Part shown: in pieces, positions 1 to 8,798 of the stretch
Layout of the letters: the number at the start of each line of letters is the position of its first letter
Position numbering within the stretch: the stretch's first letter is position 1
Origin: Rhodoplanes sp.
Lineage (GTDB): Bacteria; Pseudomonadota; Alphaproteobacteria; Rhizobiales; Xanthobacteraceae
Direction of reading: 5' to 3'
Assembly: GCF_013377085.1 (NCBI RefSeq)
Contig: NZ_JACAAX010000032.1
Coordinates: 1-64,000 of the forward strand
DNA: 64,000 nt
Translations under genes and position numbers: made by a program
Notes under the pieces: generated by a model
What the model was told of the DNA's origin: nothing
Databases searched by the model: none
The model's input: only the letters and a program-made list of their open reading frames with translations

Positions 1-50
1 GACGGAATCACAGCCCCCCGAAATCACTCACTCAATTTTCGGTCAGGCTC

Positions 51-1760
51 TCAGGCCGCTCTCACATCGGTCAGGAACTGGTTCATCCTGACGCTCAGCC
101 GCTCGGCCTGCTGCGCCAGCTCGGCCGCGGCGCCCAGCACCTGGCCGGCCGCCGAGCCGGTCTCGACGGCCGACTCCTTCACGCCCGCGATGTTATGGGT
201 GACGCTCTCGGTGCCGGTCGCGGCCTGCTCGGCGCTCATCGCGATCTGCTCGGTCGCCGCGCCCTGCTGATGGATCGCCGACGCGATCGCCGTTGAGATC
301 TCCTTGATCTCGGAGATGATGCGGCCGAAACCCTGCACGGCGTCGACGACCTCACGGGTCGAGGACTGGATGTCGCCGATCTGGGTGGCGATCTCGGCGG
401 TCGCCTTGGCGGTCTGGTTGGCGAGCGACTTGACCTCGGTGGCCACCACGCCGAAGCCCTTGCCGGCCTCGCCGGCGCGGGCCGCCTCGATGGTCGCGTT
501 AAGGGCGAGCAGGTTGGTCTGCCCGGCGATCTCCTGGATCAGGTCGACGACATCGCCGATCCGCTGCGCCCCGGTGGCGAGCTTCCTGACCACGCTGTCG
601 GTCCGTTCGTTCTCGGTCACGGCCGTATCGGCGATCCGGGCGGATTGCGCCACCTGATTGCCGATTTCCGAGATCGAGGCGGAGAGCTGCTGGGCCGCGG
701 CCGCGACGGTCTGGACGCCGGCGCTCGCCTGCTCGGCGGCGGCCGACACCGCGATCGACTGACGATCGGCCTGGGACGCCAGCGTGTTCATCGATTGCGC
801 GGTGGATTCCATCTCGGCGGCGGCCGCCGACACGGCGCTGACCAGATGGCCGGCCTCGGTGTCGAATTTCCCGGTGAGGAGCTCCAGCCGCTGGGCGCGC
901 TGCTCGCGGGCCTTGCGCTCGTCGTCCTGCGCATGGGCGAGCCGCTCGGCCTCGATCATGTTGGTCTTGAACACCGCGACGGCCGCCGCCATGCGGCCGA
1001 TCTCGTCGCCCCGATCGGTGCCCGGAATCACAACCGACTTGTCGCCGCCCGCGAGGGCCGTCATCGCCTGGGTCATCCCGGTGATCGGCCGCGAGATCAT
1101 CCGCGCCACGACGACCGTCACGCCGGCCGCGAGAACCAGGGCCGTGCCGAGCAGCACGAGCAGCAGCAGGCTGGCCCGCCGCTCTGTCTCGAACGCCGCC
1201 GCGCTCGTCTCCTGGACCTGCCGGGCCTGCAGGGCGCGCATCGCATCGAGCCGCGATGCCATCTCCTCGAACGGTTTTTCCGCCGCGAGAATGAAGATGA
1301 AGGCGGTGGTCGAATCCGACTCGGCCATATCGAGCACGTTGACGGCGGCTTCCGTATACTTGTCGACGGCGGTCTGTACGGCGGCGATCTGGGCGGTCTC
1401 GGCGGCACTAGCGGTCCATCGCGTCGTGAACTCGCCGCCGATCTTCTTGGCCTCGGCCAGGAAGGTGCGGGCTTTCTTGGTGCTCTCCTCGAACTTCTGC
1501 TTGTCGTCGCTGTTGGCGGCCCAGTTGACGCTCCGGTACAACTCGACATGCGCCAGTACGGCGGCGTCCGACAGTCGATCGATCGCCGCTGCCTTCGGCA
1601 TCGCGTCCTTCACGATGGCGGTGAGCGCCGCGCCCTGCTGAGAGGAGGCCCAGTGCGCGCCGCCCGCGATCGCCAGCATGAACGCGATGACGAGAACCGG
1701 GGCGACAAAGACCTTGATGGACAGCGGGGCATTGCGGAAACGACCGACGACGTCGACCAT
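51..1760 (-). CDS. Methyl-accepting chemotaxis protein
   Basis: Inner-membrane chemoreceptor of 569 aa that signals to CheA/CheW. A first membrane helix (about residues 17-40) is followed by an Ala-rich helical periplasmic domain of about 150 residues, resembling a four-helix-bundle sensor. A second membrane helix (about 196-220) leads into HAMP (about 220-272) and a long cytoplasmic coiled coil. The conserved signalling tip is visible ([18 protein letters not shown], then [13 protein letters not shown]). The ligand cannot be read. It lies 109 bp downstream of a secreted Cache-domain protein on the same strand, which could be a partner. Assignment is secure; specificity is unknown. Confidence 0.95.
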   Translation of the reverse strand: MVDVVGRFRNAPLSIKVFVAPVLVIAFMLAIAGGAHWASSQQGAALTAIVKDAMPKAAAIDRLSDAAVLAHVELYRSVNWAANSDDKQKFEESTKKARTFLAEAKKIGGEFTTRWTASAAETAQIAAVQTAVDKYTEAAVNVLDMAESDSTTAFIFILAAEKPFEEMASRLDAMRALQARQVQETSAAAFETERRASLLLLVLLGTALVLAAGVTVVVARMISRPITGMTQAMTALAGGDKSVVIPGTDRGDEIGRMAAAVAVFKTNMIEAERLAHAQDDERKAREQRAQRLELLTGKFDTEAGHLVSAVSAAAAEMESTAQSMNTLASQADRQSIAVSAAAEQASAGVQTVAAAAQQLSASISEIGNQVAQSARIADTAVTENERTDSVVRKLATGAQRIGDVVDLIQEIAGQTNLLALNATIEAARAGEAGKGFGVVATEVKSLANQTAKATAEIATQIGDIQSSTREVVDAVQGFGRIISEIKEISTAIASAIHQQGAATEQIAMSAEQAATGTESVTHNIAGVKESAVETGSAAGQVLGAAAELAQQAERLSVRMNQFLTDVRAA

Positions 1761-1869
1761 GGGAGACTCGCTTGCGCGCTCTGGTTTTCGCGGGGGACTT
1801 CACCAGGGTTGAAAGGGGGCTGGTCCGGACGGGGCCGGGCGGGTCACGCCCGGCCCGCGCGATCGGCCT

Positions 1870-2334
1870 TTAGTTGTAGACGCCAGCGCCGATGACGACG
1901 TCGCCGACCTTGACGATGTAGCTGCGCTTTGACGCGATCTTCTTGGTGGCGGGGTTCGGCCACTTGTAGTCGACCCAGGCGGTGTCGCCCTTGGCGATCG
2001 CGGCCGCCATCTCCTGATTGAAGGCCTTGCCCTCGGCGTCCTTCATGTCGATCTGCGGCTTGCCGATCAGGCCCTTGTTGGCGCCATGCGCCAGCATGGT
2101 GAGCTTGCCGTCGGCGGCGTCCATGGCGAACACATAGAGGTCGCCCTCGACGAACTCGCCCTTGGGATCGCTGAACACGGCCAGCGCCTTCTCCTTGCCG
2201 GCGGTCTTGTAATAGGCGACGGCCTTCTCGACGAAGGCCTTGGCCTGTTCGGGCGTCGAACCCTCCGCCCGCGGGGAGGACGTGAAGACGAGCAGCCCGG
2301 CAAGGGCGACGAGCACGGTCAGGAAGCGGTGCAT
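1870..2334 (-). CDS. Secreted single-Cache-domain protein
   Basis: Small exported protein of 154 aa. The ATG at 2334 is chosen over an upstream in-frame start because it has a GGAG-like ribosome site and opens a clear Sec signal (MHRFLTVLVALAGLLVF, cleavage near SPRAEG). The mature part resembles the single Cache (sCache_2-like) domains found alone or in front of chemoreceptors: an amphipathic helix with VEKAVAYYK, then GDLYVFAMD, a central AHGANKGLIGK and a C-terminal YIVKVGDVVIGAGVY strand. Cache domains bind small organic ligands in the periplasm. The chemoreceptor gene follows directly, so a role as an accessory ligand sensor is a reasonable inference. Confidence 0.8.
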   Translation of the reverse strand: MHRFLTVLVALAGLLVFTSSPRAEGSTPEQAKAFVEKAVAYYKTAGKEKALAVFSDPKGEFVEGDLYVFAMDAADGKLTMLAHGANKGLIGKPQIDMKDAEGKAFNQEMAAAIAKGDTAWVDYKWPNPATKKIASKRSYIVKVGDVVIGAGVYN

Positions 2335-2429
2335 GGACAGGTCTCCAGAATGGCGTGGAATGCAGAAGGCCGCGGGACCGGACACCGGGTCCGCGCGCGG
2401 AACTAGACACGCTGGGAGCATCTGCCCGG

Positions 2430-2565
2430 AGCTGCTAAAGATGTATTTAAAGGCTCCTTTAGAAATGAATTTCAGGTATAAATACATAGAGATGATCGCG
2501 GAGAACGTACACGTCACCTAATAAATATTTATAGTATTCAGCAATTACAGACTAATACATTGCGT
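2430..2565. other. AT-rich intergenic block
   Basis: Strikingly AT-rich stretch in otherwise GC-rich DNA (for example TAATAAATATTTATAG near 2520-2535). It sits upstream of the Cache/chemoreceptor pair and downstream of the deacetylase gene. It probably contains the minus-strand promoter of the Cache gene, but no single -35/-10 pair stands out. No gene is visible. Confidence 0.5.
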
Positions 2566-2687
2566 TGTTCGATATGGCAGGGCCGCGGCGCCGGCGACGC
2601 TGGAGGCCGCTCCGTCTTTCGAGACGTCGCGATGGCCGCCTCCCCGCGATCCGCGCCTCGGTGGCCGGTGGAGCCGTGCCGAAAGCG

Positions 2688-2711
2688 AAAGCCCCGCCGT
2701 GGCGGGGCTTT
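2688..2711 (-). terminator. Rho-independent terminator of the polysaccharide deacetylase gene
   Basis: Perfect 11-bp inverted repeat AAAGCCCCGCC / GGCGGGGCTTT with a 2-nt gap, located 37 bp after the stop of the minus-strand gene ending at 2748. The stem ends in a short T run on either strand. Confidence 0.8.
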
Positions 2712-2747
2712 CGAGCTGGAGGCTGACCTCGTGTCGAACCCCGGGGC

Positions 2748-3854
2748 TCACTCGACGGTGCGCACCACGCTGTTGATCGGGCGGCCAGCGCCGGCGGTCG
2801 GCAACTTCTCGGTCTTGGCGACCATGGCGTCGTATTGGGGCTGCGAGTCGAGCCCGGTGCGGGCGACCATGTGGACGACCTTGTAGCCGCCCTGCTTGAG
2901 CTCGGCGAGGAGCTGCGGCACGGCCAGCGAGGTGCCGTGCTGGAAGTCGTGCATCAGGACGATTCCCTTGCCGTACTTCTTCAGCTTTTCCATCACCTTT
3001 GCAACGATCTGCTCGGGCTTCCGGATCTTGAAGTCGAAGGAGTCGAGATCGGTCGAGAAGATCGCGATGTTGCGGTCGCCCAGATAGGCGACGGCCTCGG
3101 CCGGATGCTTGAGCTGCGGGAAGCGGAAGAATGGCACGATCGGATGGCCGATGGCGGCCTTCACGGCGCTGATGCCCTTCTCGATCTCTTCCTTCTGCTC
3201 GTCGGGCTTCTTCTTCGACAGGTCGACGTGAGACCAAGTGTGCGAGCCGACCGAGTGGCCGCCCTCGTAAACCTGCCGGAGGATGTCCGGATAGTAGGTC
3301 GCGTGCTTGCCGATCGAGAAGAACACCGCCTTCACGCATTCCTGCTCGAGCGCCTTGAGCACGGCCGGCGTGTTGCCGAGCCAGGGCCCGTCGTCGAAGG
3401 TCAGCACCACCTCGCCGGGCTTGAGGAAGTCGAACTGCTTGAAGTGCTCGAAGCCGAAGCCGGGGCCGCCCGTGGTGTCGATCTCGACCACACGCGACAC
3501 GCCGAGCGCGTTCGGATTGGTGCAGGCCGGACCCTTGGCCACGCTGGCGGGCGGCATCGGCGGGCCGGACGGCGCGGGTGCCGCGGCCGGCGCGGGTGCC
3601 GGAGCGCTGGCCCGGGGCATGCCACCGGCCTGTGCGACGACGATCGCGTCGGAGACCGGCGAAGCCGGCCGCACCACCTGCCGCGGTTCGGCCGTGGCGG
3701 TCGTGGTGGGTGCAGGAGCGGCCGCCGGCGGCGGCGCCGCAGCCTGCGACGAGGCCCCGGCCGGCCAGGGCAAGCCCTTTTGGGCGAAGACGATTCCGAT
3801 CGAGCCGACGACCCCCAACACGACGAGACCGGCAGCTACTGTACGTGCGCGCAT
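2748..3854 (-). CDS. Polysaccharide deacetylase (NodB-homology, CE4 family)
   Basis: Probable extracytoplasmic deacetylase of 368 aa acting on N- or O-acetylated polysaccharide. An N-terminal signal/anchor helix (residues 5-24) is followed by a Pro/Ala-rich linker (about 30-120). The NodB domain then shows the first metal/catalytic motif TFDDGP, the metal-binding HTWSH motif, a modified motif 3 (FFRFPQ) and the modified motif 4 region STDLDSFDF. The loop in motif 3 departs from the common R-P-Y-G form, so substrate and even activity are uncertain. It stands alone, with a hairpin terminator just downstream. Confidence 0.9.
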   Translation of the reverse strand: MRARTVAAGLVVLGVVGSIGIVFAQKGLPWPAGASSQAAAPPPAAAPAPTTTATAEPRQVVRPASPVSDAIVVAQAGGMPRASAPAPAPAAAPAPSGPPMPPASVAKGPACTNPNALGVSRVVEIDTTGGPGFGFEHFKQFDFLKPGEVVLTFDDGPWLGNTPAVLKALEQECVKAVFFSIGKHATYYPDILRQVYEGGHSVGSHTWSHVDLSKKKPDEQKEEIEKGISAVKAAIGHPIVPFFRFPQLKHPAEAVAYLGDRNIAIFSTDLDSFDFKIRKPEQIVAKVMEKLKKYGKGIVLMHDFQHGTSLAVPQLLAELKQGGYKVVHMVARTGLDSQPQYDAMVAKTEKLPTAGAGRPINSVVRTVE

Positions 3855-4127
3855 GGTCTGTTTCCCTCTAGCTCGCTCGCCGATAGCCGGATCGAACTGT
3901 TACGCGTTCCGTCGCTGCGCGACTCAGTCGGTCGAGTGCCACCTACGGTTCATCGTAGTCGAATTCGTTTACCAAATTCACTCCAATGCAGGCAAAAGCA
4001 CGGCCTGGGCAGCGAGTTTTCGTTGCCTGCGGGGGATCTGCAACACTGGTCCGGCCCGGCGCTCGGCGCGGCGCCGGGCGCCGAGGCGGGAGCCCTCGGA
4101 GCACGTTCAGTCTTCAAGGAGAGCGGC

Positions 4128-4940
4128 ATGCCGGACTACGAGGACATCACCCTGACCATCCGCAACGGAGTGGCCCGCATCGCGATCGAGCGGCCCGACA
4201 AGTACAACGCCTTCCGGGCCGAGACCTGCGAGGAGCTGATCGCCGCGTTCACGGCGGCCGGGTGGGACCGCGCCGTCGGGGTGATCGTGCTCACCGGTGC
4301 CGGCGACAAGGCGTTCTGCACGGGCGGCGACCAGTCGTCGCACGCGGGCGGCTATGGCGGGCGCGGCACCATCGGACTGCCGCTCGAGGAGCTGCATACC
4401 GTCATCCGCGACGTGCCGAAGCCGGTGATCGCCCGGGTCAACGGCTTCGCCATCGGCGGCGGCAATGTGCTGGTGACCTGCTGCGATCTCGCCATCGCCT
4501 CGGACCGCGCCGTGTTCGGGCAGGTCGGCCCAAAGGTCGGCTCGGTCGACCCCGGCTTCGGCACGGCGTTCCTGGCCCGGGTGGTCGGCGAGAAGAAGGC
4601 GCGAGAAATCTGGTTCCTGTGCCGCCGCTACACGGCCGAGCAGGCGCTCGGCATGGGGCTCGTCAACGCCGTGGTGCCGCATGCCGAGCTCGACGCCGAG
4701 GTCGATCGCTGGTGCGCCGAGATCCTGGCGCTCAGTCCGACCGCGCTGGCGCTGGCCAAGCGGGCCTTCAATGCCGACACCGAATCGATCCGCGGAATCT
4801 CGGCGCTCGGCATGCAGGCCGTCGGGCTGTTCTACGAGACCGCCGAGGCCAAGGAGGGCGTCGCCGCCTTCCGCGACAAGCGCAAGCCGCGGTTCCGTCC
4901 GGAGGACCCGGCAGACCCGGTGTCCGACGGTCAGGCGTAG
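4128..4940 (+). CDS. badI: 2-ketocyclohexanecarboxyl-CoA hydrolase (BadI-like)
   Basis: Crotonase-superfamily enzyme of 270 aa. It closely follows the Rhodopseudomonas palustris BadI sequence as I remember it: NAFRAETCEELI, AFCTGGDQS, GRGTIGLPLEELHT, VIARVNGFAIGGGNVL, FGQVGPKVGSVDPG and FLARVVGEKKAREIW all match. BadI opens the alicyclic ring of 2-ketocyclohexanecarboxyl-CoA to pimelyl-CoA in anaerobic benzoate and cyclohexanecarboxylate degradation. A closely related naphthoate-synthase-like hydratase is the alternative, but the GGDQS and GSVDPG segments favour BadI. The ATG is preceded by AAGGAG at 4116-4121. No other bad genes are nearby. The 3' end overlaps the convergent peptidase gene by 10 bp. 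Confidence 0.85.
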   Translation: MPDYEDITLTIRNGVARIAIERPDKYNAFRAETCEELIAAFTAAGWDRAVGVIVLTGAGDKAFCTGGDQSSHAGGYGGRGTIGLPLEELHTVIRDVPKPVIARVNGFAIGGGNVLVTCCDLAIASDRAVFGQVGPKVGSVDPGFGTAFLARVVGEKKAREIWFLCRRYTAEQALGMGLVNAVVPHAELDAEVDRWCAEILALSPTALALAKRAFNADTESIRGISALGMQAVGLFYETAEAKEGVAAFRDKRKPRFRPEDPADPVSDGQA

Positions 4941-5944
4941 CGGTCGCGCCAGGACGGCAGCGCCCCCGAGAAGGGCAGGGCGGTCGCCTCGTGGACGCCG
5001 CGCGCGATGGCGCGGGCGACCACATGGGCCGCAACGGCGCCGAGCCGGGTCAGGCCCATCACCGGGTCGCCGATGATTCGCTGGCCGGTCGCGACCGCGA
5101 ACACGATGTCGCCGTCGAGCGGCGTGTGGACCGGGTAGAGGGCGCGGGCGAGGCCGTCCTGCGCCATGGTGGCGAGGCGCTTGGCGTGGGTGCGGCCGAG
5201 TGCGGCGTCGGTCGCCACCACGACCAGCGTCGTGCTGGTGCGGTGCATGCCCTTGGTGTTGGTGAGCAGTGCATCCCCTGGCATCTTGCCTGGGAAGCCC
5301 TGGCCGCCGAACTCGCCGTTCTGCTCGAACGGCCCGGCCCAGAAACACGGCCCGTCGCCCACCGTGGCGCTGCCGGCCGCATTGACGGCGGCGAGCGCCG
5401 CGACCGTGAGGCCGTCCTCGGTGACGGCCGAGGCCGAGCCGAGCCCGCCCTTGAGATTGACCGTGGTGGCGCCGAGCCCTGCCCCGACGCTGCCGAGCGC
5501 GAAGTCGCCCGGCTTGGCGGCGGCCGCCGCCGCGTAGCCGAGCTCGCGATAGGGCGGGAAGCGGTCCCACGTCTTGTCGCCGCCGTTGAGTAGGTCGAAC
5601 AGGATCGCACCCGGCACGATCGGCACCCGCACGTCGCGCACCGCGAAGCCGCGGTCCTGCTCGCGCAGATAGGCCTGCACGCCGGCGCAGGCGTCGAGCC
5701 CGAAGGCGGAGCCGCCGGCGAGCGCGATGGCGTCGACCTTCTCGACCGTGCGGCCGGTGTCGAGCAGGTCGGTCTCGCGCGTGCCCGGGCCGCCCCCGCG
5801 CACGTCGCAGGCGGCGATCACGGCCTCGTCGAACAGGATGCAGGTGACGCCCGAGGCGAGCCGCGCGTCCGCGGCGTGGCCGACCGAAATGCCGGGAATG
5901 TCGGTGAGGAGGTTGCGTCGCGTCGTCGTCGGGGTCGTCGTCAT
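4931..5944 (-). CDS. P1 family (DmpA/S58-type) peptidase
   Basis: Self-processing N-terminal-nucleophile aminopeptidase family, 337 aa. Family hallmarks are the N-terminal LTDIPGISVGHA, the VRGGGPGTRETDLL stretch, AIALAGGSAFGLDA, and the segment around LLTNTKGMHRTSTTLVVVATDA. The expected autocleavage nucleophile would lie in the TNTKGMHR(T/S)T region, but I did not fix the residue. The start ATG at 5944 overlaps the stop of the upstream LOG-like gene (ATGA), indicating translational coupling. The usual relatives act on D- or beta-amino-acid amides and peptides; the substrate here is unknown. Confidence 0.85.
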   Translation of the reverse strand: MTTTPTTTRRNLLTDIPGISVGHAADARLASGVTCILFDEAVIAACDVRGGGPGTRETDLLDTGRTVEKVDAIALAGGSAFGLDACAGVQAYLREQDRGFAVRDVRVPIVPGAILFDLLNGGDKTWDRFPPYRELGYAAAAAAKPGDFALGSVGAGLGATTVNLKGGLGSASAVTEDGLTVAALAAVNAAGSATVGDGPCFWAGPFEQNGEFGGQGFPGKMPGDALLTNTKGMHRTSTTLVVVATDAALGRTHAKRLATMAQDGLARALYPVHTPLDGDIVFAVATGQRIIGDPVMGLTRLGAVAAHVVARAIARGVHEATALPFSGALPSWRDRYA

Positions 5945-6555
5945 GGCGGACATTCCGGAAGCGTGAAGCCGTCGCGCCGCAGAATGCGGACGAGGTGAGG
6001 GGTCGCGTCCACCGCCGTCTCGAACCGGCAGAAGGCGGTGCGGACATCGTCGGGAAACGCGTTCGGCGGGCCGACCAGCACGGTGCGGCGCTCGGACGGC
6101 GGACGGTCCTGCTCGCCGCGGAAGCGCTCCGCGATGGCGAGCTCGTTGCGGGTGCCGGCCGAGCCGGGCAGCGCCACCAGGGCGTCGGCCGAGAAGACGT
6201 TGACGTGGTTGCGCGAGGGATGGTCGAGCCAATCCTCGACCCGCGGCGGCAGCGCCGTGAACACCGCGATCTCGACATGGGTGTTCGGATAGAGCGTGCC
6301 GTCGGGCGTGTGGTTCGGCGTGTCGATCGCGCCGTTCGCATCGCGCGGCACCATGCCGAGCGACAGGCCGCGCCGTCCCGGCGTCGCCACGAACGCCTCG
6401 GCCGCGGCCTCCATGACGCCGAAGCCGGCACCGGTCAGGAGATGGGCGCCGAGCCGCGCCACCATGCCGCCGACCGACCGCGCCAGCGCCGCCCGTTCCG
6501 GCGGAAGAGGCGAGCCGCTGCCGAGCACGGCGACGACGGGAAGCTTGTGGCGCAT
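5941..6555 (-). CDS. LOG/Rossmann-type nucleotide-binding protein
   Basis: Protein of 204 aa from the SLOG (lysine-decarboxylase-like/LOG, MoCo-carrier-like) superfamily. VVAVLGSGSPLPP starts the first Rossmann strand, LLTGAGFGVMEAAAEAF is the usual GG-like turn and helix, and ALPGSAGTRNELA corresponds to the PGGxGTxxE signature with GSA in place of GGx. The ATG at 6555 is preferred; a TTG at 6579 would add eight residues. It is translationally coupled to the P1 peptidase. The altered PGG motif leaves phosphoribohydrolase activity uncertain. Confidence 0.7.
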   Translation of the reverse strand: MRHKLPVVAVLGSGSPLPPERAALARSVGGMVARLGAHLLTGAGFGVMEAAAEAFVATPGRRGLSLGMVPRDANGAIDTPNHTPDGTLYPNTHVEIAVFTALPPRVEDWLDHPSRNHVNVFSADALVALPGSAGTRNELAIAERFRGEQDRPPSERRTVLVGPPNAFPDDVRTAFCRFETAVDATPHLVRILRRDGFTLPECPP

Positions 6556-6729
6556 GACGTGGCCGCAATCAGCAATCAATTATGTATCACCGGATACGGA
6601 TTCGTCTGACCCGTCAACCGGACCGCGCAAGCCCCGGGTGATCGGGCCGGCGGGCTGCGGCGTCGAAGTCGGCTTGCGCGGCTGGGCGGCCGAGCGCATC
6701 TAGGGGCTTCCTCGATCCCTGAAGGCGCC

Positions 6730-7458
6730 ATGACCGACGTTTCGTTCCTGTGGGCGCTGATCGCCGGCGTGGTCAGCTTCCTGAGCCCTTGCGTGCTGCC
6801 GCTCGTGCCGCCCTATCTGGTGTATCTGGCCGGCGCCTCGATCGAGCGGGTCGCCGGGGAGGGCGCGCGCCGCGACCGCAAGGCGACCGTCTTCGCAGCG
6901 CTTCTCTTCGTCGCCGGCTTCTCCACCGTGTTCGTCGCGCTCGGCGCCAGTGCCAGCGCCATCGGGGCGCTGCTGCGGGCCTATGCGGACGTGCTGTCGA
7001 TCGTCGCCGGCATCCTCATCATCGGCATGGGTCTGCACTTCCTCGGCCTCACCCGGGTCGGCGCGCTGATGCGCGAGAAGCGCCTGCCGATGCCACGCCC
7101 GGTCGGCCTGTGGGGCGCCTATGTGATGGGGCTCGCCTTCGCGTTCGGCTGGACGCCCTGCATCGGCCCGATCCTCGCGACGATCCTGGCGGTCGCCGCC
7201 GCCAAGGAGACGGTGGTCAAGGGGGCGGTGCTGCTCGCCGTCTATTCGGCCGGGCTCGGCCTGCCGTTCCTGGCGGCGGCCTTCGCGGTCGAGCCCTTTG
7301 CCGCCTTCCTGGGCCGCTTCAAGCGGCATCTCGGCCTGGTCGAGAAGGGCATGGGGGCGCTCCTCGTGCTCACCGGCCTCGCCTTCCTGTTCGGCCTCGT
7401 CAACCAGGTGAGCTTCCTGCTGCTCGAGTGGTTTCCGGTGCTCGGGACCATCGGCTGA
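6730..7458 (+). CDS. ccdA: Cytochrome c biogenesis protein CcdA
   Basis: Integral membrane protein of 242 aa with about six hydrophobic helices. It has the two Cys-Pro motifs of CcdA: FLSPCVLPLVPPYL near residue 17 and GWTPCIGPILATIL near residue 140. CcdA passes electrons from cytoplasmic thioredoxin across the membrane to periplasmic thioredoxin-like proteins such as CcmG/CcsX, keeping apocytochrome c cysteines reduced for haem attachment. GAAGG precedes the ATG. It sits alone upstream of the light-harvesting genes. Confidence 0.93.
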   Translation: MTDVSFLWALIAGVVSFLSPCVLPLVPPYLVYLAGASIERVAGEGARRDRKATVFAALLFVAGFSTVFVALGASASAIGALLRAYADVLSIVAGILIIGMGLHFLGLTRVGALMREKRLPMPRPVGLWGAYVMGLAFAFGWTPCIGPILATILAVAAAKETVVKGAVLLAVYSAGLGLPFLAAAFAVEPFAAFLGRFKRHLGLVEKGMGALLVLTGLAFLFGLVNQVSFLLLEWFPVLGTIG

Positions 7459-7723
7459 GCGGGAGACTCGTTGTGCGCCGCCGATCTGCGGAGCGGTCTC
7501 GGCCGTGCTGACAACCGCCGCGTGACCGCGATTCGCCTGCCAGCCGGTCCGTCACGCTAGCCCGCCCGGATAGGTGGTGCGGGCGCGCCGCCACGCCTCC
7601 ATCGGTTCGATGATCACGCAGGCGCGCGGTTTTGCCGCGGATTAGTCCGGCCGCGCATGTCTGCTTGTCCATAGTGCCGAGAGCCATGCCCGCTAGCCGC
7701 GGGAAGTTACGTATTGGTCCTCG

Positions 7724-7751
7724 TTGACACCCCCAGATGTAAAGGTAGCAT
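7724..7751 (+). promoter_or_regulatory. Putative sigma-70 promoter of the pucBA transcript
   Basis: TTGACA at 7724-7729, a 16-bp spacer and TAGCAT at 7746-7751 (4 of 6 matches to TATAAT). The -10 lies inside the TGT-N12-ACA palindrome, as in many repressor-controlled photosynthesis promoters. The pucB start is about 690 bp downstream, so assignment to pucBA is inference. Confidence 0.45.
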
Positions 7752-7755
7752 TACA
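7738..7755. promoter_or_regulatory. PpsR/CrtJ-type binding palindrome (TGT-N12-ACA)
   Basis: TGTAAAGGTAGCATTACA matches the TGT-N12-ACA consensus bound by the redox- and light-responsive photosynthesis repressors PpsR/CrtJ. It overlaps the -10 of a TTGACA promoter upstream of pucBA. PpsR usually binds two sites cooperatively; I found only this one nearby. Confidence 0.6.
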
Positions 7756-8442
7756 CTCGACATCAAGACAAAAGACGTGAGGCGGCTGACAGCAGACTGA
7801 AGCGACCGGATCCACAGGAGCTCGACCGGAACTTGTTGCGAAGCGGAAGGCCGTCGCGAGGCGTGTCGACCAATTTGCGGGCGTTCAATCTCCGGCATGG
7901 GCAGGGCCCATCCCTCGGTGTCCCTCGGTTGGTTTCCCATCGGACCGGTTTCTCGAGCCATCGATCGCGCCGGTGACCTCACCGGCGACGGCCCGGCAGG
8001 CGACGGAGGGACATTGCGGAAGCCGCAAGTCCAGCATGGCGCGCCGGAAAAGGTTGGAGCCGCGGATCGGCCTGGGTGATGGGCCGTCGCCGCGCAGACA
8101 GAAACGAAAGAGTCCGTCGCCGACCGGTTGAGTGCGGCGGGTAAACACAGCGGGCGCCCGGGTGTGGCGGATGCGGCATGCGACAGGCCGGCCAACCGGT
8201 CGTCGATAGGGACTCTGATGAAAGGCTTCAAGTTCAACGAGGACGTCGTCGGCTGGGCCAGGCCATTGGCGCGTTGGCTCAACGATGTCGACTGGAAGGC
8301 GAGCTGGCGCTCGTTCTCGATCGAGTATTCCCCCGATGCTATCGGGCGGAAAGACGGTCGTGGCGATTTCCGCCACGGCAAAACCCGAGCCGCGGGGCGT
8401 TTGCAGCGACGTCCCAAGGCTACCTCAATGGAGGGTATACAG

Positions 8443-8589
8443 ATGGCTGAACCAAATCGGAGCCTGTCCGGCTTGACCGAGGAGGAGGCGCTCGAGTTCC
8501 ACGCCCAGTTCAAGACCACCTTCACGGCGTTCATGGTGATCTGCGTCCTCGCCCACGTTCTCGTGTGGGCCTGGAAGCCCTGGTACTGA
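8443..8589 (+). CDS. pucB: LH2 antenna beta polypeptide (molischianum type)
   Basis: Single-helix light-harvesting beta polypeptide of 48 aa. It nearly matches the Phaeospirillum molischianum B800-850 beta chain: RSLSGLTEEEA, a first His (residue 20 counting Met), QFKTTF, the bacteriochlorophyll-ligating His in LAHVLVWAWKPW, and the terminal WKPW(Y/F). It pairs with the alpha chain in a membrane antenna ring that binds bacteriochlorophyll a and carotenoid. GGAGG at 8430-8434 is 8 nt before the ATG, which decides the start over the in-frame upstream ATGs. pucA follows after 15 bp. Confidence 0.93.
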   Translation: MAEPNRSLSGLTEEEALEFHAQFKTTFTAFMVICVLAHVLVWAWKPWY

Positions 8590-8604
8590 GCGGAGGATTT
8601 GAGC

Positions 8605-8784
8605 ATGTCGAACCCGCAAGACGACTACAAGATCTGGCTGGTCCTCAATCCGTCGACCTGGCTGCCCGTGATCTGGATCGCCGCCCTCGTCGTCGCGATC
8701 GCGATCCATGCGTTCGTGCTGAACAATCCGCGGTACAACTACATGGACATCAAGACCGCGGCCGAGAAGGTGCAGACGAAGTAG
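8605..8784 (+). CDS. pucA: LH2 antenna alpha polypeptide (molischianum type)
   Basis: Light-harvesting alpha polypeptide of 59 aa. [20 protein letters not shown] and the following helix nearly repeat the Phaeospirillum molischianum LH2 alpha chain. Asp6 (mature numbering) would ligate the B800 pigment and His34 the B850 pigment. Where that protein has Phe43 and Trp45 this one has Tyr43 and Tyr45 (PRYNYMD), residues next to the acetyl group of the B850 pigment. GGAGG at 8592-8596 sets the ATG at 8605. No pucC or assembly gene follows. Confidence 0.93.
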   Translation: MSNPQDDYKIWLVLNPSTWLPVIWIAALVVAIAIHAFVLNNPRYNYMDIKTAAEKVQTK

Positions 8785-8798
8785 CCTGCGCAACTTCG

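Larger units (their letters stand above)
7459..8442. other. Long region without a recognisable gene upstream of pucBA
   Basis: About 980 bp between ccdA and pucB. The only clear signals are a promoter with a PpsR-type palindrome at 7724-7755. From the ATG at 8218 an open frame runs directly into pucB (about 75 codons, with several Trp in the first 35), but I recognise no protein in it. The rest shows no convincing coding sequence. The region probably serves as a long 5' leader or regulatory region for pucBA. Confidence 0.4.

Noticed and set aside
8218-8442. Short Trp-containing open frame leading into pucB as a leader gene
   Set aside because: No recognisable family, no separate stop and no strong ribosome site. 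It may be chance in GC-rich DNA.
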